Part shown: positions 1 through 11,552 of the stretch, in pieces
How the letters are laid out: the number at the start of each line of letters is the position of its first letter
Numbering within the stretch: position 1 is the stretch's first letter
NCBI GenBank assembly: GCA_020080175.1
Contig: JAGHQL010000066.1
Span: 60,138 to 124,137, forward strand
Source: Glutinoglossum americanum
Taxonomy: Eukaryota > Ascomycota > Geoglossomycetes > Geoglossales > Geoglossaceae
DNA length: 64,000 bases
Reading direction: 5' to 3'
The notes under the pieces: generated by a model
The model's database searches: none
What the model saw: the letters and a program-made list of their open reading frames with translations, nothing else
Told to the model about the DNA's origin: nothing
Translations under genes and position numbers: made by a program

Positions 1-1309
1 CGATTAGAGGGCTTTCATCTTCGTCACTTGAAGCACGACCACCAAACCGTGCCGGGATGTCACCGGCAGAAGTCTGATCAGCTAACCGGCCGGACCGTGC
101 CATATGTGATGACAATCTTGTGTGCGAACCAGAGGCATGTCTCGAACCTTGCAAGATGCCATCCCTTGAGGAGGGACCTCCAAGAGAAAATGAGGTTGGC
201 GCAGAAGCTTGCGGAGTAGTTTGGGAAGACGCAATCTTGTGCTGAGGGGTAGGTACCTGTGGAAGCAGGTAATCAATGGGGTTGAGCGATAAATGGCGAG
301 AGGCTGCTGGTGATGCGGGGGTGGCCCAGTGTGGAGCTAAGTCGGGAGGAGAATTTTGAGGGAAAACGGCGATTATGGCTGGAGAATAAAGTAACTGTGA
401 AGCTCGGTACATTGAGTCTGAAATAATGGCACCGGTCGCTTCCAATATTGGGGGAAGTTGAGCTGACCGCGGGGCTGGAGAAAGGGTGATGCCCACGATG
501 TTTCCTTCACCTTGTATAGCGCGCTCGACGCCAGGAAAGCCAAACCCCATAGAGATGATAAAGCCAGCAAGCCTACTAGCCAACGCATCCAGAACGCCAG
601 CGTTCGCAAGCAAGTTCTGATGCCGTTCCTCCCGGCAGGCCTTAGCGACGAGCATAGCCGCAAGAGCTATTTGTTGCTGCACGATCGGTGCCGGGGAGGT
701 TTGTGAGAGTATTTGAGCTAGGGATTGCACATGAAATTTCGACATCAGCGCATTCGACAGCGCCCCTATCGATAGGCTGGATACCGGATGCGCCGATGCT
801 AATGAGTCTGCAATCGTAATCAATGTACGAAGAGCGGCCAGAACAATTTGCGGTGAACATTCTGCTATGGAAAGTTGTGCGAGCAATGGCGGCAATACGT
901 GAGCCGCTAGGAGAGGAGCAACGTAGGCCGGACCGCCTAGAATACCGAGGGTGCTACGTCAGCATGTCCTCCAGTTCATGGTCGAGCAGCAAATGGACTC
1001 ACCATAGGCTAGGCTACCTACAATGATCGTAGCTTGCAGCCTCGCTTCATCTTCGTCCGGCTTATCCTGAACGATCTGGGAGTAGATGCCAGTACCGTTG
1101 AGCTCTCGACTCCGCCGTTTGCCCGAAGTCTTCGAGTGCCCTAATAAGTGGACTATGGGAATGACAATACCCAAGCCGATCCACATCTCTTTTTTCTGCT
1201 CATGACCGATGAGCTCATTCTTGAGAGCCTTCAGCGCAGAAACCTGTGACCCTAGGGAGGATGGGTTGCGGATCTGTGTCAAGATAGGTGCCACCGCGGG
1301 ACGTGTCAT
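1..1309 (-). CDS. GID5: Armadillo-repeat GID/CTLH complex subunit (ARMC8/Vid28-like), 3' end cut off
   Basis: The gene is on the minus strand, starts at the ATG at 1309 and runs off the left edge, so at least 414 residues are visible. A 66-nt intron (1002-937, GTGAGT...CTAG) joins exon 1 (1309-1003) to exon 2 (936-1) in frame. The N-terminus has an ALKNELIGHEQKK block, which resembles the ALKNEVIG block I know from ARMC8 and Vid28. It is followed by helical ARM-like repeats (LPPLLAQLS, LAALRTLITIAD, QQQIALAAMLVAKAC). In yeast, Vid28/Gid5 is a scaffold subunit of the GID ubiquitin ligase, which directs gluconeogenic enzymes such as fructose-1,6-bisphosphatase to degradation. It is transcribed divergently from the Pho80-like cyclin. 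The visible part of exon 2 becomes Ser/Gly/Arg-rich near the window edge. The ARM fold is clear; orthology to Gid5 is inferred from the N-terminal block. Confidence 0.8.
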
Positions 1310-2335
1310 ATCGGCGGAGGAAGCCTTGTGAACGAACGAGATTCACAAAGTCGGGACGAAGTAACTAGATGTTAGATCGACGGCGAAGGCAAGGTTGGTA
1401 AAACTTTTTAATGCCTAGGCATGCGGACAGAAGAGCCGACCGACGTCTTCCCGGCACGCTGTGATCTCCGACAAGAAGTGGCGGTCGATAGAGAATCAGG
1501 AATCATAAGATGGAGCTGAGATGGGACGATCATGAAAAGTAGGTTATGCCATGGAGAATGCACGTGATGCTGCAGGTTCGGCTCATAGACATAAATACAT
1601 AAATGTGCGTATGTACATATGATATCGTGCTACTGAGCACGGTTGTATGTTGCACAGCTGGTGTTTTTCGCTGAAGGCTAGATGCCAATCGTTGCCAATC
1701 ACTTGGACACCTTACATATCCTTCCGCCTCGTGCCCGGCAAGACGCGAACGAACTTCGGTAAGCCAGCCACCCAAGATCTTCTCCCAAGCATTTGGTCCT
1801 GTACTCCGGACAGCCCAACCAGCAAAGTCACTGGCCAAGCAAGCGACAAAGAACCCAAGCGAGCAACACGCCCGTTTCTTTCCTCCAGTTACCTAAGTCA
1901 CACCGACCACGCCAGGCTAACAACGCCAGCACCACCAAAAATTCTTCGGACGTCATGCTGCCATCCCTCCTCCCACGCCGTAGCTGTACCCCCTACCCGC
2001 TGCCTCCTCGGCCGACGTAGAATCAGCACTCCTAACTTCTCCGCGCCGTGCTGGAGACGATTACGACCCGTCGACTTCAAGGAGAACATTCCCTGGTATC
2101 TACTCCTCGAGGACAGCCGGACTCTACAAACAAACAATACGCCCAGCAGAAACCAGTTGTGTGCGTCCTCTGTATCGTGGCACCCTTCGTGACTATAGAT
2201 TCATCACCGACTGCACCCCCACCACGTATACATATCCATTCACTCTATACAGCAACGCAGCGATTGCCGTCTGAATATGCACGCCCGCCTCTGCGTCTTT
2301 CCACTCAGCGCGGCGAATTACTCTAATCTGGAGAA
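1310..2335. other. Divergent intergenic region between GID5-like and Pho80-like genes
   Basis: This 1.0-kb region separates two divergently transcribed genes. The part nearest the cyclin is C/T-rich, as is usual for fungal 5' leaders. Open frames here (for example around 1647-2192) are Pro/Ser/Thr-biased and overlap in all frames; none looks like a protein family. Confidence 0.6.
1561..1566. promoter_or_regulatory. CACGTG palindrome (bHLH-type E-box)
   Basis: A perfect CACGTG lies 252 bp upstream of the GID5-like start and 770 bp upstream of the Pho80-like start. This is the core site for Pho4/NUC-1 and Cbf1 class bHLH factors. A single 6-mer is expected by chance every few kb, so function is only a possibility. 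Confidence 0.25.
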
Positions 2336-3546
2336 ATGTTGACTTCCTCAACCTCACACTCTCCCGCCCTGAATCCCTCGTCGTCAGCTTCCTCCACTAC
2401 ATTCGGCCCGTGTGCGTCTAGCAATGCATCCTATAGACCGTCGCAATCACCTCGTCAAACGCCTCGCCAGCCTCCACCATCCTTTGCTAAGCGCGCTCCA
2501 GCATCACCGAAACTCGCCAAGTCGGCATCTTTACGGTCACCGGCTGCGCCGTCACCACCTAGGAAAACGGCCGACGCGGCGACTCAGTATTCTCCTCCGA
2601 CGAAGTCATCGCGGCCTCGAAGCCCTCATCACGCAACTAGCGTCGATCCCTCGGCGCCGAGCTCGAAGGCTGAGGGAAAGGGGAAGCGGTCTAGTATAGA
2701 GTCTATCGATAGCCCTGTGGTGCCCAAGTTGAAATCGCAAATACCATTGCTAGATGGCGATTTCCAGGCATATACCCAATTGACAGTAGACTCACAGCCA
2801 CTCAGCAATGCCTCGTCATCAAAGCGGGCACGTCCCCCTCGGCCGGCGATCAAGATAATGCCCGCAAGATATGAGCTTTGCGATGTGAAGGATCTCGTCA
2901 CCTTGATATCCAACATGTTGATGGAGTTAGTGCAATTCAATGACGGCATACCCCTCAGGGACGGCCGGCTCACAAGATTCCACTCAAGGTAAAGTTACCT
3001 TTTTCTTTATCTAGAAACCCAGGTCACTCTATCTATAAAGCCTAACCACACCCGCAAAATAGGGCACCACCCGGAATCTCCGTATCCGATTACCTTCAAC
3101 GCCTGACAACTCATGCAACTTTATCACCACCAATTCTTCTATCAATGGTCTATTACATTGACCGTCTCTGCGCGTTGTACCCTGCCTTCACAATCTCCTC
3201 ACTCACAGTCCATCGCTTTCTCATCACTGCCGCTACAGTTGCGTCAAAGGGCCTCTCTGACTCTTTTTGGACAAATTCGACATATGCCCGTGTCGGTGGT
3301 GTTAGTCTAAGGGAATTGGCACTTCTCGAACTAGAATTTCTGTGGAGAGTGCACTGGCGGATTGTACCGAAGCCCGAGGTGCTAGTAGACTACTATAGGA
3401 GTCTCGTTGAACGGTGCGAGGGGTATGAGATAGGGACTGATGCTGATGCGGTGGCCACTACTGACGACGTGCTGGGGGTTATTCAATCCCTGTCGCCGCT
3501 GTTCAAAGAAAGGGAGCGACAGATAGAGATAGACAATGCGCAATAA
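2336..3546 (+). CDS. Pho80/PREG-type cyclin
   Basis: Two exons (2336-2988 and 3063-3546) with a 74-nt intron (GTAAAG...AATAG) give 378 residues. About the first 180 residues are a disordered Ser/Pro/Lys-rich tail. After this comes the cyclin box: LISNMLMELVQFNDG, then TRFHSRAPPGISVSDYLQR, SPPILLSMVYYIDRLC and the hallmark TVHRFLITAATVASKGLSD, ending with ELEFLWRVHWRIVP. These match the Pho80 / Neurospora PREG family. Such cyclins activate a Pho85-type kinase that phosphorylates and restrains the Pho4/NUC-1 transcription factor when phosphate is plentiful. The splice falls inside an Arg codon and restores the conserved HSRAPPG block, which fixes the intron. Assignment to the Pho80 group is good; whether it is the true PREG orthologue or a Pcl6/7-like relative is not settled here. 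Confidence 0.85.
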
Positions 3547-4033
3547 CGATAAGCTTTAACAATGTCTTATAGCGCAGTTATTCAGGGTCGCGCTGTATTG
3601 AACCCATGTATCTAGTTCTTATGACTGATGAGGCGGGTGAATGGTTTCATTGGATTCATTATGCATTGGAGGGTGTTGAGTATCGCACAATTTGTTCACT
3701 TTGTTTACTTTGTTTATTCTTTGGAGTCATCTCCAACACATGTTTTGTACAAAAAGATTTATCTAACGTGACACAACTAACCTAGACCCATCCATCGCCA
3801 CCGCATTGAACATGATAAGCAACAAAACTACTTCTTATCGAATTCGAAATAGAAGAACAAGTGCTGGGTATCGCAATACATGAAAAAGAAACATGATCAC
3901 GAGATTGATGGTAGAGAAAACATTCACCACAAGAGGCCCCATCATGCATCAATGATAGTAGTACAAGGCTGTGCTCCTTGTCGAAAACCAGACTGCTATG
4001 CGTACACACTAGGTACGGTGAATCTCACCTAAA
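3547..4033. other. Intergenic region between convergent genes
   Basis: It holds the 3' flanks of the cyclin (plus) and of the unknown gene (minus). It contains short T-rich runs such as TTTGTTTACTTTGTTTATT near 3700. No coding potential was seen. Confidence 0.5.
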
Positions 4034-6153
4034 TCAGTCTCTGTCAGTTCGACGCTCAATCTCTTCGACCTCCTCATCTTTCCTCCCATCCGTCAGAATT
4101 ACCACGTTTAAGCACCCTGCATACGCCTCCCTTATGCTGCATGCCATGCACGTTTTGTTGATGTTTGCCGTGATTGCCGAAACGCCCCAGTGGGAGCACC
4201 ACGCCCTAGCAAAAACTTCGTTGTCGGCTACCCCAAGTGCTTCAATAACAAGGACCTCTTTCACGGTATTACGATATAGAGTGACTTTCTGAGTATCCTC
4301 AAGTTCGTCATCGCTTACGCTACTCCCGCCTATTATCTCACTATATCCCCAGTTGCGTATGTCAACGACATCTTCGATCTTCACTGCTCGATAGGCATAT
4401 TCGCAAAAAAGGACGTGAGGCCCTTCGTGGCACGGATATGCTGTAACAAACATTACGTCATATGTAAGACGAAGCGGCCAGGATCTGCCAGCAATAGCGA
4501 AAGTTATGGCCGCATCGAAGGTTACAGGTCCAATGTCTTGACCTCGGCCTTCGCCCCTATGTCTCGAAATAGGCGTGAAATTTAGTTTCTCCATCCTTAT
4601 AGCGTCACTGATATCTTCGGTGTCCGGAGTGACCAGTTCATAATCACGGATAGGATAAGCAGAATCCTCAGGGCCTATAGGATCGCTTCTTTCACACATA
4701 TTCGCCACATCTTTTGGCGACAGCCGCAGTCTACCGGGTTTCTGGTTGACCCGAACAACCTCGATACGTTTCAAGTCCGGCGTGAAACGGCAGGGTCCGA
4801 TCCAGCCAGCAATTTGGTTAACCCCAGAAGCGGCTCCTAGAACCTTGCCAACGATACATTCCCAAGACCAGTATGTATTTGCTCGGTACTGAAATCCAGT
4901 GTTTGGTTGCATGTGGGATAAGGAACTTAGAGCTTTTCCTGTGTCCCGATCGCAGTCGATCAACGTGTTCATGAGTATCCAAGGCATCGTCTTTCCGGGC
5001 AATACAACCCCCGTGAACCAGGACATAGCGTCAGCACTTCTATCCTCAAGAGGTCTTTCACTCCGGTCTCTCTCTTCAAGGATATACTCGATCTCTGTCA
5101 TATTGGGCCATCTGAGTTGAACAGCCGTCAGGAATAGCTACACACCAGATGTCATTAACAAAGGGGTAAACACACTTCAGTGTCCAAGCGAAATTTCTTA
5201 ACGCTTCTACCTGTCGCTTCTTGTTGTGAAATATAAAGTTTATCGAGACTTGCTGAGGTTTTGCCTTCGGTTTCTCTATGCCCATATTCTCAATCCATCG
5301 CTGGGCAACAGCCAAGTCCCAAGCTATTTTCGGAGGTAATTGTGGTAGTAGCCTCTTCTTGGCCCAGGTGGAGTGGTCATTGGAGTGGATTCTATGAAAA
5401 AGCTCAACCGAGAGTAACAACTGATGAAAGAAAAGACGGTATCTATCCTGGTCCTTGCTAGTGAAGAACTTTGCAACCACTTGGTTCTCTTGCCTGCTAA
5501 AGTCAATCCAATCCGACCGACTTAGCACAGTAATGAGGTCTGCAATTTGCTTCTCCATACCCAGGTGGGGGTGTTTGTACTTGTCAGGGTCGTGGAGGAG
5601 GTTGCCATACAGATTTCGATAGAGGAGGTTGGGATCCTACGGTTATTAGTTACCTCACTTCAAATTTGCACATTCGGCCACCTACATTCTCCTCCAGTCC
5701 ATCTTCCAGACGCCTCAGCCTATCAATAATCCCCAAGAAACCAACCCTCCTGGGTCTACTTTCGGAGCCAACCTTCACGACTGCATGAGTGCTACCCGAG
5801 CAGGCAACCCAGTGATTCAGAGTTACGGTACCAGGACCGGTTCCGAAGCAAAATGCCATGCTTGGTTGTTCAAGAGTCTCCCATGGTTTTGTTGATGTAC
5901 TAGGCCCCATCAATGGTAGAGATATGTCTCTGAATGTATCGCTTTGATGCGCACAATCAGTATCATCATCATGTAGACCGCGAGCAGCTGAGTAAAAGTA
6001 GTAATGACCGTATGACGCGTGAGGGATACTGTGGTAGTATCCATGAAAGTCGAGAGTTCCTTGTCGTATGATATCATCGGCTTCTTTCGGCGACAGATCA
6101 GAGTGTCTGAAAAAGCCCCGAGGAGGCCATCGTGGAAGCTGGCTAGCAGCCAT
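4034..6153 (-). CDS. Conserved fungal protein of unknown function
   Basis: Three exons on the minus strand (6153-5686, 5636-5176, 5111-4034) with introns of 49 and 64 nt give 668 residues in one frame. I recognise the overall pattern as a protein found in several Ascomycota genomes but know no function. Recognisable blocks are a start region with FFRHSDL and HGYYHSIPHASYGHYY, then EKQIADLI, WTLKWPNMTEIE across intron 2, RSADAMSWFTGVVLPGKT, QYRANTYWSWECIVGKVLG and a Cys-containing C-terminal block (WCSHWGVSA, KTCMACSIREA). There is no signal peptide or obvious membrane segment. The protein is rich in conserved Trp and Cys, suggesting a folded enzyme-like or structural domain. Intron 1 uses donor GTAGGT at 5685; the phase fits only this donor and acceptor at normal intron length. 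Function is unknown. Confidence 0.75.
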
Positions 6154-7479
6154 TTGTGTAGCTACTTCGGTAGGTTGATATCTACCAGGGTACGGGACAA
6201 GATGCTGTCCTTCATGCGATCTAGTGAGCCTGGAGGTTTGACTTCGCGCTTTTGGTTCGCCAGACGCGTCTGATGTCGAATATGGTGAATCGAACTGCCT
6301 CGCCTTTTACAATGTACGATATTTTAGTACATTGTACAATAGAGCACCATTCACCGCTTGCGAACGCTATTAAAGTTCCATACCGTATATAAGCGGTCTC
6401 CCTTAAGTTGCCTCTCTCCATATTCCTGATTATGCTCCTTGCGATGCACTCCATCATACTCTCGCTCGTGCGCCCGCCGCCATGCAGTGTCACTGCTCAT
6501 TCCTACGCTAGATTAGGTGTTGGATATAACTAAAGAATATGCTATATTTAAGCTATGGTGCAGTATAACACTGGACAATGTGGAGTTGGTGGAAGGTGTC
6601 GAGGTTACAGCGAAGTTTGGAACGAGGTTGACCAAACTCACCTCTGCGCTTCTCTCCACCCTCCCATACAATTAAGGAGCACAGCTCGAATCCACATAAA
6701 CTTCTCCCCCACCGCGTACAAGCTTCTCCGACAAAAAGAGCTTACCTAGCTAACTATTGACGAGTTTCGGGCTTAGATAGCGCTTGCAGATGCGCCTATC
6801 GACCCCGCGGGGACTTGCGGTTTGTCGGTTCTCAATCTGTCTCGGTAAAGGCATAGAAAACGTGTTGTGTTATTATATGCGCAACAGCAGCTTAGGAGGC
6901 CCTTTACGGAGGCTTTTTACATGCAAACTGGGGGGGCGAACGACAAACCTCATATTAGAGCACCACCTGCCCTTCATATACCATCAGCGCCACGACGTGT
7001 CGCAAAGCTGTTTGCAATGCACCATGTACTATCTCATTTGGCCGAACAAGTGTAATGTTTCAGGGTTCAAGGTTCATGGTTCACGGTTCATAAAGTGGAC
7101 TTTGTTTCTCGGTTCCCCGGTCGCCAGCTCACCCACAGAAAGAGCCTGGATTTCACCCCAGGCTTCGCGATTGGCGCCAACACACAAACCTGCTCTGAAC
7201 ACAAAAGAAAGCTCGGCTTTTGGAGGTCGACCCAAGCGACGGCAACCTTATCAAGACGAATCGGGGTCGGGATAAAGCATGTTCTAGTACCGGAAAGTCA
7301 TATACTCCCCCGGATCAACTGTGCATAACGCAGCTTCCGATGTAGCACAACATTTCTCGCTTTCTACGGGAAACCCCAAAGCTCAATTGCCTATCCTCAA
7401 TCAAAATGCCTCTACTATCGAATCACAACTCATAAACACTCGAGATCATTGCTTAGTCCTTCCTAAATCACCTTCAAAC
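6154..7479. other. Intergenic, no convincing gene
   Basis: The stretch contains open frames up to about 163 codons (6784-7275), but they are low in recognisable structure and lack splice or family support. It carries the 3' flank of the VTC gene and a small 7-bp tandem repeat. Confidence 0.5.
7064..7091. repeat. 7-bp tandem repeat, four units
   Basis: GGTTCA followed by one variable base (A, T, C, T) is repeated four times without interruption. Confidence 0.9.
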
Positions 7480-10007
7480 TTATAGGAGATATTGAAATAC
7501 GTCTCCATCCATGCCGACCGTCTGGTTCACGGTAGCCCCAGGATCCATTTTCTCAATGGTAGCATGGTACTGTGAACGCAATGTTAGTTCTTTGCTGCCG
7601 TCGCAGTTGTCTATTCTCGTACCTTAAACCCAAAATTCAAACACAGCGCGACAACGAGTCCAATGCAGACAACCGCAGGCCCCAAGATGCTATCAAAGTC
7701 CTTTCCACTCCTTTCTTGAATTAGCTTACTGCGAGTGATATACATCCACCAGCCCCAGGCCCCCGCAAACAGCGCTATGAGGGTGTATACAACAGCTAAT
7801 CCGCGGGCAACATTATTTGCCTCTCCAGCCGCGTTATACAGTCCTAGGGAGAGAGATGCTAGCAGAACGGATATGTGTTGCCATTTGATAAAGGTCCTCT
7901 GGTTTGCAAGCCAGACCTTAGCCTCAACTTGGACCGGGCCCGAATCCTTGATAAACTTTCCAGGATGTCTCACGCCGGGCGGTAGCTGTGCCGGACCTTG
8001 TTGGTGTGCACGGCCATATTTTGGGGTCGAGAATGAGGGGATCAGAGAACGCAACCCGACCAATGTATACGCACTCGGTCTTCCAATCGGTTCGTCTGCG
8101 TCATCAGAGTCTCCTTCTCCTTCAACATCACCAACCCCAGGAGCCGACCTTGGGACGGGCGATTGCCTCGCAGCCGCTTTGCCAGCGGACTTTGGACTAC
8201 GCATTCCTTCTATTTGCGCCCTACCTACCGGAGACCCAACTGCCGGCTTGAAGGCCGGGCTAGCCCTTGAGCCCACCAGGCTCCCTACGGCAAATTCATC
8301 TTCAGCTCTTTTCGCTTTTCTCTCTTGCTCGGCCTCAAATGCCTTTTCGGGGTCCTTCCGAATGTCGTTCTCGAGCTCGCTGAGCCAAAAGGGGAAGCTA
8401 TTAACATAATCCTCAAAAAGTTCGGCAATCCCATGCACGAATTTCGAAAATCGAGGAGCTTCCTTCACCAAATGAGAGTCCGTCAAATCCGTAATCCATT
8501 CCCTACTCTTCTCGGAAGTACCTTCCCGAACTTTAATTTCAAGGATAGCGTGGGGGAATCTAGAGATCTCCCCCTTCCTAATTCTGTTAAACGGATATTC
8601 CATCTCGGCATCGTCGATATCAGTTCGATGCCATGAATCTGGGTCTCTACATGGCCGTTCTGAATCAAATGAGTCCTCACGAATCAACACTAGATTCGTG
8701 TCCAAAGAGATCCTAATTCTATTGTCACCAGGAATCTGGAATGCAGTCCGGGTATAGTTTGCCCGAAGAACCGGCTGAAGGTTGTTCTCCTTGATAAGCG
8801 ATTGGATTGCACCAACATCCTGCGAAAGCTGTTCGGCATGTTGATTATAATTCCCTTGCCGATTTTGGATTTTCTGCACAGTTTTCTCCATTTTGTATTC
8901 CCCTCTTATAAACGAATGCACATATTTTTCCTTGATCGGAAACCTCACCTCCTCGCTGTTATCGCCTTCTTTCACTGTCTTCTTCTCGAACAGGATCTCT
9001 GGCTTCTTGTCCAATTGCCCATACCAGCGTAAACGTAGGGAGGAAGCATCGGGTTTTCGCTCAACTTTCTGGGTGTATAGCGAAAACTTCTGATTGTCGA
9101 AATAAAGAGACGTTAATGTCGGGTCATTTTGAGTACCCTCCGCAATTTTCGATGTTTGAGGGTTGTACACTAACACCGGGAGCCGCCGGAGGATGTAGGT
9201 CTTGACCTCGAGCAGGTTATCAGAGTGTACCCAGACTACGAGTGTCAGTTGTATTCAGTGTAGAAGGCTTGGGAGCAGCCACAACATTTATACGAAACGT
9301 ACTTCTCCCTCTCGGGCTGGGCAGCGGAGAGGGATCTTGGCCTATCATTCGATTCCTTGTCCAGGTTTTGCCGCACGAAGGAATACATAGCCGACAGTCT
9401 ATAAAACATTAAATGGTCAATTGGATCACAAACTGAGCGCGTTCGCCTCTCACCTGTACAGCAAAGGAGAGTAGTCTTCCGAATTAAACGGAAGAGCACC
9501 AAGTCGAACCTGGAGTAAAGGGCGAACACGGTACTTATGGCCACGCTTTCGGTCGTGTTTCTTGGCAGCTTTGAGGAATCCAGTAAAGTTGATCCTACTA
9601 AACTTCTCCAGCTCGTTTATCTCCCGAGTAATCCTATCCAGCTCTCCAAGGGTCTCCTCCAGCTGATTTTGTGTATCCCCAGACAAACCAACATCAGCCT
9701 TTGCAGCATTCTCGCCCCTACTCCTATCCGCCAAAGATACCAGTTCCTCAAGTTTAGATTCGCAATTTGACGTCTTCTCACGAAGTTGTTTGTACATTTC
9801 GACCTGAAATGAATGGACCTTCTCTAATTGAACGTTAACCAGCTCTTCGACAAAGGCGCCCTCATCGTTGTCGGTCCATTCATTGGCCTCATCAATATCA
9901 GAAGACTTATCTGATTCCTTCAACAACAGCTTCAGCTTCGGATAGTCGATATAGTGATGCCTCCAAGGCGCATATATAGAACCCTGCAGAGTCTTTCCAA
10001 AACGCAT
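7480..10007 (-). CDS. Vacuolar transporter chaperone subunit, Vtc2/Vtc3 type (SPX + polyP polymerase-like domain + 3 TM)
   Basis: Four exons (10007-9454, 9398-9286, 9235-7623, 7569-7480) with introns of 55, 50 and 53 nt give 789 residues. The N-terminal SPX domain (about 1-190) begins MRFGKTLQGSIYAPW and contains FTGFLKAAKKHDRK, whose lysines bind inositol pyrophosphates in this family. The central domain (about 215-530) is polyphosphate-polymerase-like, with SLRLRWYGQ, an EKKT lysine, ANYTRTAFQ, RIRISLD, AILEIKV and RFSKFVHG. A low-complexity Ser/Pro/Gly linker follows, then three C-terminal membrane segments (about 670-780). VTC complexes sit in the vacuole membrane and make and import polyphosphate. 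Signatures such as CRDPDSWHRTDID and the overall length favour the Vtc2/3 accessory class over Vtc4. Intron 2 has an unusual GTTGTG donor but restores the conserved FWVHSDN block. Confidence 0.88.
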
Positions 10008-10256
10008 CTTGACTAGTTGATAACGTAGTTTGTCAAGTTTGAGGATCGAGAGGGGTTGGGCGGGCCGCGAAGATACGATGCGAGCCTTGGCAACGCCACT
10101 ATTTTACTCAGCCAGGCGAGCATAGGATTTGCTCCACACCTCGTTAAGCCGATGCCTACTACGGAGGCTCACGGCAAAAGTATTCGAGTGGCCGCCTAGC
10201 CTCCAGTTAAGCGACAACCCACCCACCTCACCAAAAATGCCGCCTGATCGCACCTC

Positions 10257-10600
10257 CGTCAAGACTCGCGGTCGGTTACCCGGCGAGGCCATTTGAGCCT
10301 CCGCAGCCGGGTAACTAGCCTATGTTACACAAGCAACATCTCATCTCAATGGTAAAATGGATTCCAGAAATGTACATTCCTATATAAATTTTAGAAACAT
10401 ATATTCTTGCTGCAATATAATATTTCAGTTATTTTGAATACTTTTATATATATATATATATATATATATGTAACTCACTAGTCTCTAAACAGGAAACTAG
10501 TAATTAGTCTTTCACATTTCCTACCTATTAGAATTAAGTCTACTTTATTTACTTTATATTTTAAATTAAACTAATATTCAGTTACTTTTAAAATATCAGA
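10257..10600 (+). mobile_element. Degenerate solo LTR, family LTR1
   Basis: The first ~60 bases (GACTCGCGGTCGGTTACCCG ...) match the LTR1 copies at 16671 and 63750. The 3' half, including the AGAATTAAGTCTA motif near 10529, matches them after many C-to-T/G-to-A changes. The body from about 10370 onward is extremely AT-rich. No internal gag-pol sequence is attached. Confidence 0.7.
10445..10469. repeat. (TA)n microsatellite inside LTR1 copy
   Basis: About 12 uninterrupted TA units. The same position in the 16671 copy has a short TATATATATA run, so the tract has expanded within the LTR. Confidence 0.9.
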
Positions 10601-10937
10601 CAGCAAGCCCGCATTAGGAAACGGAGGGCCCTGCATTAGGCAAGGCGCGTGCACGGGCCAGCCGCTGCTTGGGCGGGTTATAAAAGACTGCGCGCCTGCC
10701 CACGGCTTGCCGTTTTCCTTCTTCCCTCCTCTCTTCCTTTACCAACAACCTAATGTACACCAGCACCTTGCAACGCTTGGTCCCCTTGTCTGGCGCGCGC
10801 ACGTATCCGCTCTTCTGCCTACTGGATCATCTCTCTGCCTTGCAACAGAGTCCCAACTCTTGCGTGACCCGCTTGTCGACGTATCTCGACCAATCCTCTA
10901 GGAAGCACAGCGTTCCGGAGTCTTGAGATGCCGCAGA

Positions 10938-11338
10938 CTTGGCCTGTACGCATTTGCAGCACACAGCTCAGTCACAAAAGTACTTCCCAATAACGCGGTC
11001 TGGTTTCTGCCTAGCCGCGCCCCGCCGCATCATGCCGCAAGTAAATGGCGTATCTGCAGCTTTCTGGAGAGTTCCTCTCGTGCTGTGCGCATCTCGTATT
11101 TGTCAATTGGGCATTGGTCTGAGCTGATTTGAGACAGTAGGGTCATGCGAAGCTCCGCTAGAGTATTCCTTGGCTTGTACTCGTTTCAGCACACAATCTA
11201 GTCGCAAAAGTGCCTCACAACGACGCGGCCTGGCTTCTGCCTAGCTGCGCCGCAAGCAGATGATGTGTTGGCAGCTTCCTGATGAGCTCCCCTCATGCTA
11301 TAGCGCATCTCGTATGTGTTAATTGGCCTTGATCTTGT
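10938..11338. repeat. Diverged tandem duplication, ~180-bp units
   Basis: Unit 1 (about 10938-11118) and unit 2 (about 11169-11338) share ordered blocks: CTTGGC(C/T)TGTAC, CAGCACACA, the CACAAAAGT/CGCAAAAGT pair, CTGCCTAGC(C/T)GCGCC and GCGCATCTCGTAT. The offset is about 231 bp. The units are noncoding in every frame and diverged by substitutions and small indels, so the duplication is old. Confidence 0.75.
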
Positions 11339-11552
11339 TTGTGGCGCATGGGAACACTTAATACCGCAGAGACGTTGTAGACCAAATGGTAATGCCTTAC
11401 TGGGACCGTGACGCACCAAACTTCATCCGTGGTTCACGGAGTTTCAAGTCTGAGCTCGAACGGGTCGGACGGTGCTTCGACTTGTCAAGGCCTCGAAGAC
11501 ATAAATCGACGCCGAACCGTCGTTTAAATATTTTCAGACGACACCTTCGAAC

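Noticed and set aside
1647-2192. 181-codon plus-strand ORF upstream of the Pho80-like gene
   Set aside because: Low-complexity Ser/Thr/Pro translation in a C/T-rich leader with overlapping frames and no family motif.
5637-5658. Apparent 22-nt intron or frameshift in the unknown gene at 4034-6153
   Set aside because: A donor GTAGGT at 5685 gives a normal 49-nt intron with CTAATAAC branch site and keeps the frame, so no lesion is needed.
6784-7275. 163-codon plus-strand ORF
   Set aside because: No recognisable domain; it crosses a short tandem repeat and the composition is not protein-like.
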